In this document: positions 18,542-28,366 of the stretch, one piece after another | Numbering within the stretch: the stretch's first letter is position 1 | Layout: every line of letters begins with the position of its first letter | DNA from: Acidimicrobiales bacterium | GTDB lineage: Bacteria; Actinomycetota; Acidimicrobiia; Acidimicrobiales; DATDAH01 | Reading direction: 5' to 3' | DNA: 64,000 nucleotides | Assembly: GCA_016794585.1 (NCBI GenBank) | Contig: JAEUJM010000047.1 | Coordinates: 62,001-126,000, forward strand | Position numbers and translations under genes: made by a program | Notes under the pieces: model-generated | Database searches by the model: none | Seen by the model: only the letters and a program-made list of their open reading frames with translations | What the model was told of the DNA's origin: nothing

Positions 18542-20749
18542 GTGGCCACGACCGTCGATCGCGTCCTGCCCTGGCGGCGGCACAGCGTCCCCGCGGCGGT
18601 CGAGCTCAAGCCGCTGATCGACACGTTCCGTCGCCACCACCCCAAGGCGTCGACGGCGATGATCGAGGAGGCGTACCGGCTCGCGGCGACGGCCCACGAG
18701 GGGCAGTTCCGCAAGTCGGGCGACCCCTACGTGACCCATCCCCTCGCGGTGGCCACCATCGTGGCCGACCTCGGCCTCGACGAGGACACCGTGGCGGCGG
18801 CCCTGCTGCACGACGCGGTCGAGGACACCCGTGTCAGCCTCGACGAGCTCGAGCGGGACTTCAGCCCGACGGTCGCGTCGATCGTCGACGGGGTCACCAA
18901 GCTGGAGCGGCTGGACTTCGAGACGAAGGAGGCCCAGCAGGCCGCCACCATCCGCAAGATGCTCGTGGCGGTCGCCGAGGACCTGCGGGTTCTCATCATC
19001 AAGCTGTCGGACCGGCTCCACAACATGCGCACGATCGCGGCGATGCCCGAGTGGAAGCAGGAGCGCACCGCGCAGGAGACCCTCGACGTCTACGCCCCGC
19101 TGGCCCACCGCTTCGGGATGCAGGAGATGAAGCAGCAGCTCGAGGACCTCGCCTTCGCGGCGCTGCACCCCAAGCGCTACGCCGAGATCGACCACATGGT
19201 GTCGATCCGGGCCCCCGAGCGCGAGCTGTACCTCACGCAGGTCCTGGAGGAGGTGCGCCTGCGCCTGGGCGAGCTCGGCATCGAGGCGGAGGTCACCGGT
19301 CGGCCGAAGCACCTCTGGAGCATCTACGAGAAGATGGTCGTGAAGGGCCGGGACTTCGAGGACATCTACGACCTGGTGGGCATCCGCGTCATCGTGGGCA
19401 CGGTCAAGGACTGCTACGCGGCGCTCGGGTCCATCCACGGCACCTGGCACCCCGTGCAAGGCCGCTTCAAGGACTACGTGGCCATGCCCAAGTTCAACCT
19501 GTACCAGTCGCTGCACACGACGGTGATCGGGCCGCAGGGCAAGCCCCTCGAGGTCCAGATCCGCACCCGGGAGATGCACGGGCGGGCCGAGATCGGCGTC
19601 GCGGCCCACTGGAGCTACAAGGACCCGTCCCCGGCCGGCGACGCGGTGTGGCTCAACCGCATCATCGACTGGCAGGAGGAGACGTCGGACCCGTCGGCCT
19701 TCATGGCCAACCTGAAGATCGACCTGGACCAGGACGAGGTCTACCTGTTCACCCCTCAGGGCGATGTCGTCACCCTCCCGCGGGGTGCCACCCCCATCGA
19801 CTTCGCGTACACCATCCACACCGAGGTCGGCCACGCGTGCATCGGGGCCAAGGTGGACGGCCGCCTGGTGTCGCTCGAGACCCCGTTGCGGTCGGGGGCC
19901 ACCGTCGAGATCTTCACGGCGAAGACGGGCAGCGCCGGGCCGTCCCAGGACTGGCTGAACGTCGTGGTCACCCGTCGCGCCGCGAACAAGATCCGCCAGT
20001 GGTTCTCGCAGGAGCGCCGCGAGGACGCCATCGAGACCGGACGCGACGAGGTCCAGAAGGCCCTGCGGCGCGCCGGGGTGCCGGTGCGGACGCCCGCCGC
20101 CGCGAAACTCGTCAGCGACGTCGTGGCCAGCCTCAACTACGCCGACCTCGACGCCCTCTACGCCGCGGTGGGCGAGCACCACGTGTCCCCCGAGGCGGTG
20201 TCGGCCCGGGCCATGCGCCTGCTGCGGGGCGGGGACCCCGAGCGCGAGGAGCAGCTCCCCACCACGGCTCGCACCCGACGGTCGTCGGTGGACGGCGCCG
20301 GCGTGCACGTGGAAGGCCTCGACGACGTCCTCGTGCGCCTCTCCCGGTGCTGCACCCCGGTCCCCGGCGACGAGATCATGGGCTTCGTCACGCGCGGTCG
20401 AGGGGTGTCGGTGCACCGGACGGACTGCGCCAACGCCGTGTCGCTCACCGCCGGCCAGGCCGACCGGCTCATCGAGGTCGAGTGGGACGAGGCCCACAGC
20501 GGCAGCTTCGTGGCCGCCCTCGAGGTCAAGGCGCTCGACCGTCGGTCGCTGCTGGGCGACGTGTCCTCGGTCTTCGCCTCCTATCAGGTCAACATCCTCG
20601 CCTCGAACACGCAGACCACCGCCGACCGGGTGTGCAAGATGCACTTCGACGTCGAGCTCGGCGACCCGTCGCACCTCGACTCCGTGATCAGCACCATCAA
20701 GGGCATCGAGAGCGTCTACGACGCGTACCGGGTGCTGCCCCGGGGGTGA
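18542..20749 (+). CDS. rel: bifunctional (p)ppGpp synthetase/hydrolase Rel
   Basis: 735 residues from a GTG 4 bases after apt. Domains: HD hydrolase (about 45-200, with HDAVEDT and KLSDRLHNMRT), synthetase (about 240-360, YQSLHTTV), TGS (about 399-460) and C-terminal ACT (about 655-735). The RFKD sequence at 308-311 is the RxKD signature of bifunctional Rel enzymes, as opposed to the EXDD of synthetase-only RelA. It controls the stringent response on the ribosome. Confidence 0.96.
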   Translation: MATTVDRVLPWRRHSVPAAVELKPLIDTFRRHHPKASTAMIEEAYRLAATAHEGQFRKSGDPYVTHPLAVATIVADLGLDEDTVAAALLHDAVEDTRVSLDELERDFSPTVASIVDGVTKLERLDFETKEAQQAATIRKMLVAVAEDLRVLIIKLSDRLHNMRTIAAMPEWKQERTAQETLDVYAPLAHRFGMQEMKQQLEDLAFAALHPKRYAEIDHMVSIRAPERELYLTQVLEEVRLRLGELGIEAEVTGRPKHLWSIYEKMVVKGRDFEDIYDLVGIRVIVGTVKDCYAALGSIHGTWHPVQGRFKDYVAMPKFNLYQSLHTTVIGPQGKPLEVQIRTREMHGRAEIGVAAHWSYKDPSPAGDAVWLNRIIDWQEETSDPSAFMANLKIDLDQDEVYLFTPQGDVVTLPRGATPIDFAYTIHTEVGHACIGAKVDGRLVSLETPLRSGATVEIFTAKTGSAGPSQDWLNVVVTRRAANKIRQWFSQERREDAIETGRDEVQKALRRAGVPVRTPAAAKLVSDVVASLNYADLDALYAAVGEHHVSPEAVSARAMRLLRGGDPEREEQLPTTARTRRSSVDGAGVHVEGLDDVLVRLSRCCTPVPGDEIMGFVTRGRGVSVHRTDCANAVSLTAGQADRLIEVEWDEAHSGSFVAALEVKALDRRSLLGDVSSVFASYQVNILASNTQTTADRVCKMHFDVELGDPSHLDSVISTIKGIESVYDAYRVLPRG

Positions 20750-20820
20750 GTCCCGGGCGCTCACGACCCGACGGCTCGGAGCGTCGGCGGATGGCCTGCG
20801 GGTCCGGAGGGCCGGTCCGG

Positions 20821-20826
20821 TAGCCT
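20821..20826 (+). promoter_or_regulatory. -10 box (TAGCCT) upstream of aspS
   Basis: TAGCCT ends 8 bases before a GTG at 20835 that is in frame with aspS. Either a leaderless mRNA starts there, adding 14 residues, or a leader of about 43 bases precedes ATG 20877. Confidence 0.45.
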
Positions 20827-20840
20827 CGGACCCCGTGCCC

Positions 20841-20858
20841 CGCCCGCCCCGGCGGGCG
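20841..20858 (+). other. strong GC hairpin in the aspS 5' region
   Basis: CGCCCGCC and GGCGGGCG are perfect complements separated by CC, giving effectively a 7-bp stem with a 4-base loop. The stem abuts GAGGAG (20858-20863), the likely ribosome-binding site of aspS, and there is no U-tract. Confidence 0.45.
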
Positions 20859-20876
20859 AGGAGAAGATCACCACCG

Positions 20877-22631
20877 ATGACGACGGCCGTTCCAGCAGCA
20901 GGCATGCGCACCGACTACTGCGGTGAGCTCCGAGCCGCCGACGCCGGTCGCGAGGTGGCGGTGTGCGGGTGGGTGGCCACCCGTCGCGAGCACGGCGAGC
21001 ACCTCGCCTTCGTCGACGTCCGCGACCGCACCGGAGTGGTGCAGTGCGTGGTCGACGGCGCCAACGACCTGCGTTCCGAGTACGTCGTGCGGGTGCGGGG
21101 CACGGTCCGCTTGCGCCCCGAGGGCACCGGCAACCCGGCGTTGCCGAGCGGCGAGATCGAGATCGGCGATGCCACGGTCGAGGTGCTGTCCGAGGCCGAG
21201 CCGCCGCCGTTCTCGCTGGCCGGCCGGGTCGACACGGACGAGACCATCCGCCTGCGCCACCGCTACGTCGACCTCCGGCGCGACCGCATGCAACACAACC
21301 TGGCCGTGCGCGCGACGGTGAACGCGGCAATCCGCCGGTCCATGGCCGACCAGGGCTTCACCGAGGTCGAGACGCCGATGCTGATCGCGTCCACGCCCGA
21401 GGGCGCACGCGACTTCGTGGTGCCGTCGCGACTGCGCCCCGGCTCGTTCTACGCGCTGCCGCAGAGCCCCCAGCTGTTCAAGCAGCTGTGCATGGTGGGT
21501 GGCCTCGACCGCTACTACCAGATCGCCCGCTGCCTGCGTGACGAGGACCTGCGTGCCGACCGGCAGTTCGAGTTCATGCAGCTCGACCTCGAGGCCAGCT
21601 TCGTGGGCCAGGACGAGGTCCTGGCCTTCACCACCGAGGCCGTGCTGTCGGCGGTCGAAGCGGTGACGGGGGAGCGGCCGGGCGCCATCCCCACCATGAC
21701 CTGGCACGACGCCATGGAGCGTTACGGGAGCGACAAGCCCGATGTGCGCTTCGGGATGGAGCTGGTCGAGCTGACCGAGCTGTTCGCGTCGACCGGGTTC
21801 AACGCGTTCAAGGCCCCGTGCGTGAAGGGGATCCGGGTGCCCGGCAAGGCGGACACCACCCGCAACCAGCTCGACGCCCTCACCGACGACGCCAAGCGCT
21901 ACGGCGCGAAGGGCCTCGTGTGGATGAAGGTCGAGGCCGGCGGCGCGGTGAGCTCTCCGGTAGCCAAGTTCTTGTCCGACGACGAGCTCGTCGGCCTGTC
22001 CTCGGCGCTCGACGCCGAGGAGGGTGATCTGTTGCTGCTCGTCGCCGACGAGCGGCGGACGGTGCAGCACGTGCTCGGCCTGCTCCGCTTGGCGCTCGGG
22101 CGCCCGCCGGTCACCGAGGGCGGGCTCCACTTCCTCTGGGTCGTCGACTTCCCCCTCTTCGAGGGACTCGACGACGCCGGGCGGCCGGTGTCGGCCCACC
22201 ACCCGTTCACCATGCCCAACCTCGAGGACCTCCACCTGCTCGACGAGGGCGGCGAGGCCCTCCTCGGCATCCGCTCGCAGTCCTACGACCTCGTCCTCAA
22301 CGGCTGGGAGCTGGGCTCGGGCTCGGTCCGGGTCCATCGCCCGGACATCCAGACCAAGATCTTCGCCGCCCTCGGGATCGCCGCCGAGGAGGCGCAGGCG
22401 AAGTTCGGTTTCCTGCTCGACGCGTTCCGGTACGGGGCGCCGCCCCACGCCGGCTTCGCCGTCGGCCTCGACCGCCTCGTCGCCCTGCTGGCCGGCGAGG
22501 AGAACATCCGCGAGGTCATCGCCTTCCCGAAGACGCAGTCGGGCACTGATCCCCTCACCTCGGCGCCGACGCCCATCGATGCCGACCAGCTCACCGAGCT
22601 GGGCCTGCGCCTCCTGCCCCCCAAGGCCTGA
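20877..22631 (+). CDS. aspS: aspartate--tRNA ligase
   Basis: 584 residues, class II. An OB-fold anticodon domain (RTDYCGELRAADAGREVAVCGWV region), motif 2 (RCLRDEDLRADRQ) and motif 3 (GFAVGLDRLVALL) are present, plus the bacterial GAD insertion. ATG 20877 follows GAGGAG at a rather long 13 bases. GTG 20835 is an alternative that adds an Arg/Pro-rich stretch not typical of the family. Whether it is discriminating or non-discriminating is not clear; no gatCAB is in the window. Confidence 0.96.
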   Translation: MTTAVPAAGMRTDYCGELRAADAGREVAVCGWVATRREHGEHLAFVDVRDRTGVVQCVVDGANDLRSEYVVRVRGTVRLRPEGTGNPALPSGEIEIGDATVEVLSEAEPPPFSLAGRVDTDETIRLRHRYVDLRRDRMQHNLAVRATVNAAIRRSMADQGFTEVETPMLIASTPEGARDFVVPSRLRPGSFYALPQSPQLFKQLCMVGGLDRYYQIARCLRDEDLRADRQFEFMQLDLEASFVGQDEVLAFTTEAVLSAVEAVTGERPGAIPTMTWHDAMERYGSDKPDVRFGMELVELTELFASTGFNAFKAPCVKGIRVPGKADTTRNQLDALTDDAKRYGAKGLVWMKVEAGGAVSSPVAKFLSDDELVGLSSALDAEEGDLLLLVADERRTVQHVLGLLRLALGRPPVTEGGLHFLWVVDFPLFEGLDDAGRPVSAHHPFTMPNLEDLHLLDEGGEALLGIRSQSYDLVLNGWELGSGSVRVHRPDIQTKIFAALGIAAEEAQAKFGFLLDAFRYGAPPHAGFAVGLDRLVALLAGEENIREVIAFPKTQSGTDPLTSAPTPIDADQLTELGLRLLPPKA

Positions 22632-22653
22632 TCCGGGCCCCGACGGGCGACGG

Positions 22654-23268
22654 TCAGAGCCGGAGCTCGAGGACCACGTCGCCCGGCGAGGTGGTGGGGA
22701 AGGCCGAGCGCTTGCCCGACAGCTCGTCGTGGGGTCGCTCGTGCAGGACCACGGTGATGCGGTCGGGGCCCCGGGTGGCCATGACCGTCACCGGGCCCAT
22801 CGGGGTGATGGCGTAGCCGAGCGCCTCGAGGGCCGACGCGAAGGCCTCGCCGACGTCTTCTGGTTGGTACCCGGATGTCACCAGCAGGAGCTCACGCTCG
22901 CCGAGGACCCGGCCCTCGACGGAGGTGAGGGGGAGCAGGTCGCAGGGCATGGTGATGCCGGCGAGCGCCTCGATGAGGGTGGTCGCCGGGGGCAGGTCGG
23001 TCCGCCGCGCCGGGGCGACGGACGCCGGTGACGGGGCGGGCGTGACCGGTGGCGTCGGCGGCGCCGGGTGGGGGACGAGCGGAGGCCCATCGGCGGGGGA
23101 GGGGCCCGGCGGCGGTCCCCAGTCGACCCGGTGCGCCCGGTCGGTGTCGTCGGCGCGGACGATGGTGGCCCGGCGGCTGTTCCTGGTGGCGATGCGGTAG
23201 ATGAGGATGCCGACCGACACGAGCAGCCACACGTAGAAGAGCACGACGAGGGGGGTCGGCACGCTCAC
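22654..23268 (-). CDS. single-pass membrane protein of unknown function
   Basis: 204 residues from GTG 23268; GTG 23262 is also possible. One membrane helix at the N-terminus (about residues 5-25) is followed by a short basic segment, a Pro-rich linker (about 50-95) and a C-terminal alpha/beta domain of about 100 residues ending in DVVLELRL. I do not recognise a family. It is the only minus-strand gene in this part, convergent with aspS (22 bases) and divergent from rarA (61 bases). Longer frames extend into rarA antisense and are not real. Confidence 0.6.
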   Translation of the reverse strand: MSVPTPLVVLFYVWLLVSVGILIYRIATRNSRRATIVRADDTDRAHRVDWGPPPGPSPADGPPLVPHPAPPTPPVTPAPSPASVAPARRTDLPPATTLIEALAGITMPCDLLPLTSVEGRVLGERELLLVTSGYQPEDVGEAFASALEALGYAITPMGPVTVMATRGPDRITVVLHERPHDELSGKRSAFPTTSPGDVVLELRL

Positions 23269-23315
23269 GATCGTGGCACACCGGCGTCGCCGGCCCCGGC
23301 GCGACGGGCCGCGGG

Positions 23316-23321
23316 TACCCT
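23316..23321 (+). promoter_or_regulatory. -10 box (TACCCT) of rarA
   Basis: TACCCT ends 8 bases before the rarA ATG at 23330 with no ribosome-binding site between, consistent with leaderless transcription. Confidence 0.5.
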
Positions 23322-23329
23322 CCGCCGGG

Positions 23330-24655
23330 ATGGCTGACGACCTCTTCGGTGCCGCGGCGGACGAGCGGCTCCGCCGCACCGCGCCGCTGGCCGACCGCCT
23401 CCGGCCCGCCTCGCTGGACGACGTGGTCGGCCAGGAGCACCTGCTGGGGCCGGGTCGGCCGCTCCGGGCGCTGGTCGAGGCCGACCGCCTCTCGTCGGTG
23501 ATCCTCTGGGGGCCACCCGGGACGGGCAAGACCACCCTGGCCCGGCTGATCGCGGCGCGCTCATCGAAGACCTTCGTGGCCCTCTCGGCGGTCACCGCCT
23601 CGGTGAAGGACGTGCGGGAGGTGACCGCCGCGGCACAGCACCGCCTCGGCGAGCGCGGCCAGGGCACGATCCTCTTCCTCGACGAGGTCCACCGGTTCAA
23701 CAAGAGCCAGCAGGACGCGCTCCTGCCGTCGGTCGAGACCGGCCTGCTCGTGTTGGTGGGGGCCACCACGGAGAACCCCTACTTCGAGGTCAACCCGCCG
23801 CTGCTGTCGCGCTCCACGCTGTTCCGCCTCGAGCCCCTCGACGACGACGCACTGCACCGGTTGCTCGAGCGTGGTCTGGAGGCCGAGGGAGCGACCGCGG
23901 ACGAGGAGGCCCTGGCGCTGCTCGTCCTGCGCTCGGCCGGCGACGGCCGCCACGCGCTCACCGCACTGGAGGTGGCGGTCGCGCTCGCCGGCGAGCGGGC
24001 CCGGTCCGCGGGTGGCCCGCCCCACGTGGCCGTGGCCGACAGCGAGGCGGCGCTCGACACCAAGGCGCACCGCTACGGACGCGACGACCACTACGACGTG
24101 GTCAGCGCCTTCATCAAGAGCATCCGGGGCTCCGATCCCGATGCCGCCCTCTACTGGTTGGCGCTGATGCTCGCCGCCGGCGAGGACGCCCGCTTCATCG
24201 CCCGCCGGCTCGTCATCCTCGCGTCGGAGGACGTGGGCCTCGCCGATCCGCAGGCACTGGTGGTGGCGGACGCCGCGGCCCGGGCGCTCGAGTTCGTGGG
24301 CCTCCCCGAGGCCAAGCTCAACCTGGCCCAGGCCACCGTGTACCTGGCCGCCGCGCCCAAGTCGAACCGCGTGACCGTCGCGCTCGGCCGAGCCGAGGCC
24401 GACGTGCGCGACCAGCCCCGCGGCGACGTCCCCGCCCACCTGCGCGACGCGCACTACCGCGGCGCCGCCGACCTCGGCCACGGTGCGGGGTACAAGTATC
24501 CTCACGACGACCCCCGTGGATGGGTCCGCCAGGACCACCGGCCCGAGCACCTGGCCGGACGGGTGTACTACGAGCCGTCGCCCCACGGGGCCGAGGAGGA
24601 GATCGCCGAGCGCATGCGCCAGCGAAGCGAGCCGGAGACCGGGGGGAAGTCGTGA
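23330..24655 (+). CDS. rarA: replication-associated recombination protein A (MgsA/WRNIP1 family AAA ATPase)
   Basis: 441 residues. Walker A is [12 protein letters not shown], Walker B is [15 protein letters not shown], and sensor 1 is GATTENP. The C-terminal clamp-loader-like tetramerisation domain ([23 protein letters not shown] region) is present. RarA acts at stalled replication forks. It heads a run leading into alaS, a conserved actinobacterial order. The GTGA end overlaps the next small gene. Confidence 0.96.
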   Translation: MADDLFGAAADERLRRTAPLADRLRPASLDDVVGQEHLLGPGRPLRALVEADRLSSVILWGPPGTGKTTLARLIAARSSKTFVALSAVTASVKDVREVTAAAQHRLGERGQGTILFLDEVHRFNKSQQDALLPSVETGLLVLVGATTENPYFEVNPPLLSRSTLFRLEPLDDDALHRLLERGLEAEGATADEEALALLVLRSAGDGRHALTALEVAVALAGERARSAGGPPHVAVADSEAALDTKAHRYGRDDHYDVVSAFIKSIRGSDPDAALYWLALMLAAGEDARFIARRLVILASEDVGLADPQALVVADAAARALEFVGLPEAKLNLAQATVYLAAAPKSNRVTVALGRAEADVRDQPRGDVPAHLRDAHYRGAADLGHGAGYKYPHDDPRGWVRQDHRPEHLAGRVYYEPSPHGAEEEIAERMRQRSEPETGGKS

Positions 24656-25008
24656 GCGGGGCCGAGGTCGCCGCCCTCGTCGTCGCGGTCGCCGCGACGG
24701 TCGCCCTCTGCCTGCTCGTCGCCGTGGTGGTGTGGCTGGCGCGTGCCGTCCGGGCCCTCAACGTCGAGGTCGACCACCTGCGCCGCGAGACCGCCGCCAC
24801 CGTCGCCGCCCTCGTGGACGCCGTGGGGCACGCCGAGGCCGAGATGGACCGCACCGACGGCCTGCTCGACGCCGCGGAGCGCATCACGGCCGCCGCCGAG
24901 GCGCGCGCCCGGCTCACCACCGACGCCCTGTCCACGCCGGTGATCAAGGCGCTGGCCCTCGCCGCCGGCACCAACCGCGCCGCGCAGCGCCTGCGCCGCA
25001 CGAGCTGA
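24652..25008 (+). CDS. small membrane-anchored coiled-coil protein (DUF948-like)
   Basis: 118 residues from GTG 24652, overlapping rarA by 4 bases. An N-terminal membrane helix (about residues 5-28) is followed by an amphipathic helical region rich in Ala/Glu/Arg. Size, layout and position just before alaS match the DUF948 proteins found there in other actinobacteria; the family call rests mainly on synteny. Function unknown. Confidence 0.75.
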   Translation: MSGAEVAALVVAVAATVALCLLVAVVVWLARAVRALNVEVDHLRRETAATVAALVDAVGHAEAEMDRTDGLLDAAERITAAAEARARLTTDALSTPVIKALALAAGTNRAAQRLRRTS

Positions 25009-25015
25009 GGCCGCC

Positions 25016-25303
25016 GTGCTGAAGCGCCTGCGCTGGTTCCTGATGGGCATGGTGGCCGGGGTGGCCGGCACCGTGTGGGCCTTCGCCTACGGGCGCCAGA
25101 AGGTGCAGGAGCTGACGCCCGCGCACGTGGCCGGCGAGCTGGCGACGAGGGCCCGCTCCCGGCTCGACGATGCGAAGGACGCCCTCTTCGAGGCCCGCCT
25201 GGCCATGCGGGAGCGCGAGGCCGAGCTCCGGGCCGGGTTGGAGGGCGATCCCGCGCCCGGGTCCTCGGTGCGGGCCATCACCGTCAAGTCGTCCCCGAAC
25301 TGA
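25016..25303 (+). CDS. small membrane protein upstream of alaS (DUF6167-like by position)
   Basis: 95 residues from a GTG. One N-terminal membrane helix is followed by a charged helix (LDDAKDALFEARLAMRERE). In many actinobacteria two small membrane proteins lie between rarA and alaS, and this is the second. Function unknown; the family name is inferred from position and layout only. Confidence 0.7.
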   Translation: MLKRLRWFLMGMVAGVAGTVWAFAYGRQKVQELTPAHVAGELATRARSRLDDAKDALFEARLAMREREAELRAGLEGDPAPGSSVRAITVKSSPN

Positions 25304-25316
25304 CCGGCGCGCCCCG

Positions 25317-25322
25317 TACATT
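25317..25322 (+). promoter_or_regulatory. -10 box (TACATT) of a leaderless alaS promoter
   Basis: TACATT ends 6 bases before GTG 25329, the same spacing as at pdxS and apt. This supports both a leaderless transcript and the choice of GTG 25329 over the longer upstream frame. Confidence 0.5.
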
Positions 25323-25328
25323 GTCGGG

Positions 25329-27923
25329 GTGCAGGCGAACGAGCTGCGACGAGCCTTCCTGGGCTACTTCGAGGAGCGGGGCCACACGGTGGTGCCGTCG
25401 GCCAGCCTCATCCCCCACGACGCCACGGTGCTGTTCACCATCGCCGGCATGGTGCCGTTCGCTCCCTTCCTGACGGGGGAGCAGCCGGCGCCCTACCCGC
25501 GTGCCACCTCGGTGCAGAAGTGCGTGCGTGCCGGCGGCAAGCAGAACGACCTGGACGAGGTGGGCCGCACCACCCGGCACCTCAGCTTCTTCGAGATGTG
25601 CGGCAACTTCAGCTTCGGCGACTACTTCAAGGACCGTGCCATCCCGTTGGCCTGGGGCTTCCTCACCGAGACGCTCGGCCTCGACCCGGAGCGCCTCTGG
25701 ATCACCGTCCACGTCTCCGACGACGATGCCGAGGTCATCTGGCGCGACGACGTCGGCGTGCCCGCCGAGCGCATCCAGCGCCTCGACGAGGACAACTTCT
25801 GGCGGATGGGCGACACGGGTCCGTGCGGGCCCTGCTCGGAGATCTTCTGGGACAAGGGCCCCGAGTACGGCGCCGACGGCGGTCCGGCACTCGGTGGCGA
25901 GGAGCGCTTCGTCGAGATCTGGAACCTCGTGTTCATGCAGTTCGAGCGCCAGCCCGACGGGTCGATGGTCCCGCTGCCCAAGCCCAGCATCGACACGGGC
26001 TTCGGCCTCGAGCGGAACCTGGCGGTGCTCCAGGGGGTCGACTCGGTCTTCGACACGGACGAGCTCGCCCGTCTCATCGCTCGGGCCGCCACCCTCACCG
26101 GGGTCGCCTACGGCAGCGGCGACGCCAGCGACGTGTCCCTGCGCATCCTCGCCGAGCACGCCCGCACCATGACCTTCCTCGTCAGCGACGGGGTCTTCCC
26201 GTCCAACGAGGACCGGGGCTACGTGCTCCGGCGCATCATGCGTCGCGCCGTGCGCCACGCGTACCTCCTCGGCGTCGACGAGGTGGTCACCCCTGCCCTG
26301 GTCGACGAGGTCGTGGCCGTCATGGGCGACGACTACCCAGACCTGCGCAAGAACCACGACTTCGTGCGCGGGGTGGTCGAGCGCGAGGAGACCCGCTTCC
26401 GCCAGACCCTGAAGACGGGCTCGGTCCTGCTCGACGACGAGCTGGGCCGCCTCCCCGAGGGCGGCGTGCTCGACGGTCGGGTGGCCTTCACCCTCCACGA
26501 CACCTACGGCTTCCCCCTCGAGGTCACCCAGGAGATCGCCTCCGAGCGGGGCTTCGGCGTGGACGATGCCGGCTTCGCGGTGGCCATGGACGAGCAGCGC
26601 ACCCGGGCCAAGGAGTCGCGCAAGGCCGCCGGCCCGGCCAGCGGCGACGCCGACCGCTACCACGAGGTGCTCGACGAGTTCGGGCCGACCGACTTCACCG
26701 GTCGGGAGGAGTTCGAGACCACGGCTCGCGTCCTGGCCGTCACCGACGTCGCCGTCGGCGAGGACGGCGCCACCACCGCCGCGGTGTTCCTCGACCACAC
26801 CCCCTTCTACGCCGAGTCCGGCGGCCAGGTGGGCGACACGGGCACCATCAGCACCGACACGGGCCGTGCCGAGGTGCTCGACACCACGTACGCACTGCCG
26901 GGGCTGCACCGCCACTCGGTGCGCATCCTCGACGGCGAGCTCAACGCCGGGCAGATGGCCACCGCGGCCATCGATGTCGACCGGCGCAACGCGATCCGCC
27001 GCAACCACACCGCCACCCACCTCCTGCACTGGGGGCTCCGCAAGGTCCTGGGGGACCACGTGAAGCAGCAGGGCTCGCTCGTCACGCCCGAGCGCCTCCG
27101 CTTCGACTTCAGCCACTACGAGGCCGTGACCCCCGAGGAGCTCGTGGCCATCGAGGACCTCGTCAACCGCGAGATCCTCGCGAACGACCCCGTGCGCCAC
27201 TACGAGACCACCAAGGCCAACGCCGAGGCCGTGGGTGCCATCGCCTTCTTCGGCGACAAGTACGGCGAGATCGTCCGGGTCCTCGAGGCCGGCCGGCACT
27301 CCGTCGAGCTGTGCGGTGGCACCCACGTGCGGGCCACCGGCGACATCGGCCCGGTGAAGATCGTGTCGGAGGGCTCGATCGGCTCGAACCTGCGGCGCAT
27401 CGAGGCCCTCACCGGCACGGGCCCCATCGACCGCCTCCGGCGCGAGGAGGCCGTCCTGGCCAAGGCGGCCGCGCTGCTGGGCGTGCCACCCGATGAGTTG
27501 GTGGAGGGCGTCGAGAAGCGGCTCACCGAGCTCAAGGCCACTCGCGACGAGCTGAAGGCCCTGCGGCGCCAGGCCGCCAGTGGGCGTGCCGCCGAGCTCG
27601 CCGCGGCCGCCACCAGCGGCGTGGTCGTGGCCCGGGTCGACCGCATCGGCCGAGACGATCTGCGCGACCTCGCCGTCGCCGTCCGCGACCTCGGCGTGCG
27701 CGCCGTGGTGCTGGGCGGCGCGCCCGACGACGGAGGGGTCGCCCTCGTCGCCGCGGTGACGAAGGACAGCGGCTTCGAGGCGTCCGCGCTCATCGCCGAC
27801 GCCGCGAGAACGGTGAAGGGGGGCGGCGGCAAGAGCCCCGACCTCGCCGTGGCCGGGGGCAAGGACGTGGGCGCCCTCGACGAGGCCCTCGACCAGGCTC
27901 GGGCGGCCGCCGGGCTCGCTTGA
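25329..27923 (+). CDS. alaS: alanine--tRNA ligase
   Basis: 864 residues from GTG 25329 (VQANELRRAFLGYFEERGH). It has a class II aminoacylation core (RHLSFFEMCGNFSFGDYFK), a tRNA-recognition domain, an editing domain with HTATHLLHW and CGGTHVRATGDIG (zinc ligands of the deacylation site) and a C-terminal C-Ala oligomerisation domain. Length is close to the usual 870-880. Its end overlaps the ruvX TTG start (TTGA). Confidence 0.97.
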   Translation: MQANELRRAFLGYFEERGHTVVPSASLIPHDATVLFTIAGMVPFAPFLTGEQPAPYPRATSVQKCVRAGGKQNDLDEVGRTTRHLSFFEMCGNFSFGDYFKDRAIPLAWGFLTETLGLDPERLWITVHVSDDDAEVIWRDDVGVPAERIQRLDEDNFWRMGDTGPCGPCSEIFWDKGPEYGADGGPALGGEERFVEIWNLVFMQFERQPDGSMVPLPKPSIDTGFGLERNLAVLQGVDSVFDTDELARLIARAATLTGVAYGSGDASDVSLRILAEHARTMTFLVSDGVFPSNEDRGYVLRRIMRRAVRHAYLLGVDEVVTPALVDEVVAVMGDDYPDLRKNHDFVRGVVEREETRFRQTLKTGSVLLDDELGRLPEGGVLDGRVAFTLHDTYGFPLEVTQEIASERGFGVDDAGFAVAMDEQRTRAKESRKAAGPASGDADRYHEVLDEFGPTDFTGREEFETTARVLAVTDVAVGEDGATTAAVFLDHTPFYAESGGQVGDTGTISTDTGRAEVLDTTYALPGLHRHSVRILDGELNAGQMATAAIDVDRRNAIRRNHTATHLLHWGLRKVLGDHVKQQGSLVTPERLRFDFSHYEAVTPEELVAIEDLVNREILANDPVRHYETTKANAEAVGAIAFFGDKYGEIVRVLEAGRHSVELCGGTHVRATGDIGPVKIVSEGSIGSNLRRIEALTGTGPIDRLRREEAVLAKAAALLGVPPDELVEGVEKRLTELKATRDELKALRRQAASGRAAELAAAATSGVVVARVDRIGRDDLRDLAVAVRDLGVRAVVLGGAPDDGGVALVAAVTKDSGFEASALIADAARTVKGGGGKSPDLAVAGGKDVGALDEALDQARAAAGLA

Positions 27924-28366
27924 CCCGCGCCCCGTCATCGGGTCGGGTCCTCGGCATCGACCTCGGCCAGCGCCGCATCGGCCTGGCCATCAGCGACCCC
28001 GACCGGGCCGTGGCGTCGCCCGACCGGGTGATCATCCGATCGGGCGACGTGCCGCGTGACCGCCGGGCCATCGCCGAAGCCGCGGCCGAGTGGGAGGCGA
28101 CCCTCATCGTGGTGGGTCTCCCGCTCTCCCTCGACGGCACGGACGGTCCGGCGGCCACGGCGGCGCGCGCCGAGGCAACCAAGATTGGTGAGGTCACCGG
28201 ACTGCCCGTCGAGACCTACGATGAGCGCTTCACGACCGTGACCGCGCAGCGCAGCCTGGCCGAGCAGAACGTGCGTGGAAAGGACCGGCGCAAGGTGATC
28301 GACATGGTCGCCGCCGCCGTGCTCCTGCAGGCGTGGTTGGACCGACGACACCAGGAACCTCAGTGA
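27920..28366 (+). CDS. ruvX: RuvX/YqgF, Holliday junction resolvase-like 16S rRNA processing nuclease
   Basis: 148 residues from TTG 27920. RNase H-like fold with GIDLGQRRIGLAISD at the N-terminus, VVGLPLSLDGTDGPAA and DERFTTVTAQR, the YqgF family signature. YqgF processes the 16S rRNA 5' end in E. coli. It sits between alaS and mltG with short overlaps on both sides (TTGA and GTGA), as in many actinobacteria. Confidence 0.94.
   Translation: MTRAPSSGRVLGIDLGQRRIGLAISDPDRAVASPDRVIIRSGDVPRDRRAIAEAAAEWEATLIVVGLPLSLDGTDGPAATAARAEATKIGEVTGLPVETYDERFTTVTAQRSLAEQNVRGKDRRKVIDMVAAAVLLQAWLDRRHQEPQ

Noticed and set aside
18419..20911. 830-codon minus-strand frame opposite rel
   Set aside because: Antisense shadow with repetitive Gly/Val/Asp/His composition; rel is intact on the other strand.
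25284..27938. 884-codon minus-strand frame opposite alaS
   Set aside because: Antisense shadow produced by codon bias; no recognisable domain and it covers an intact alaS.
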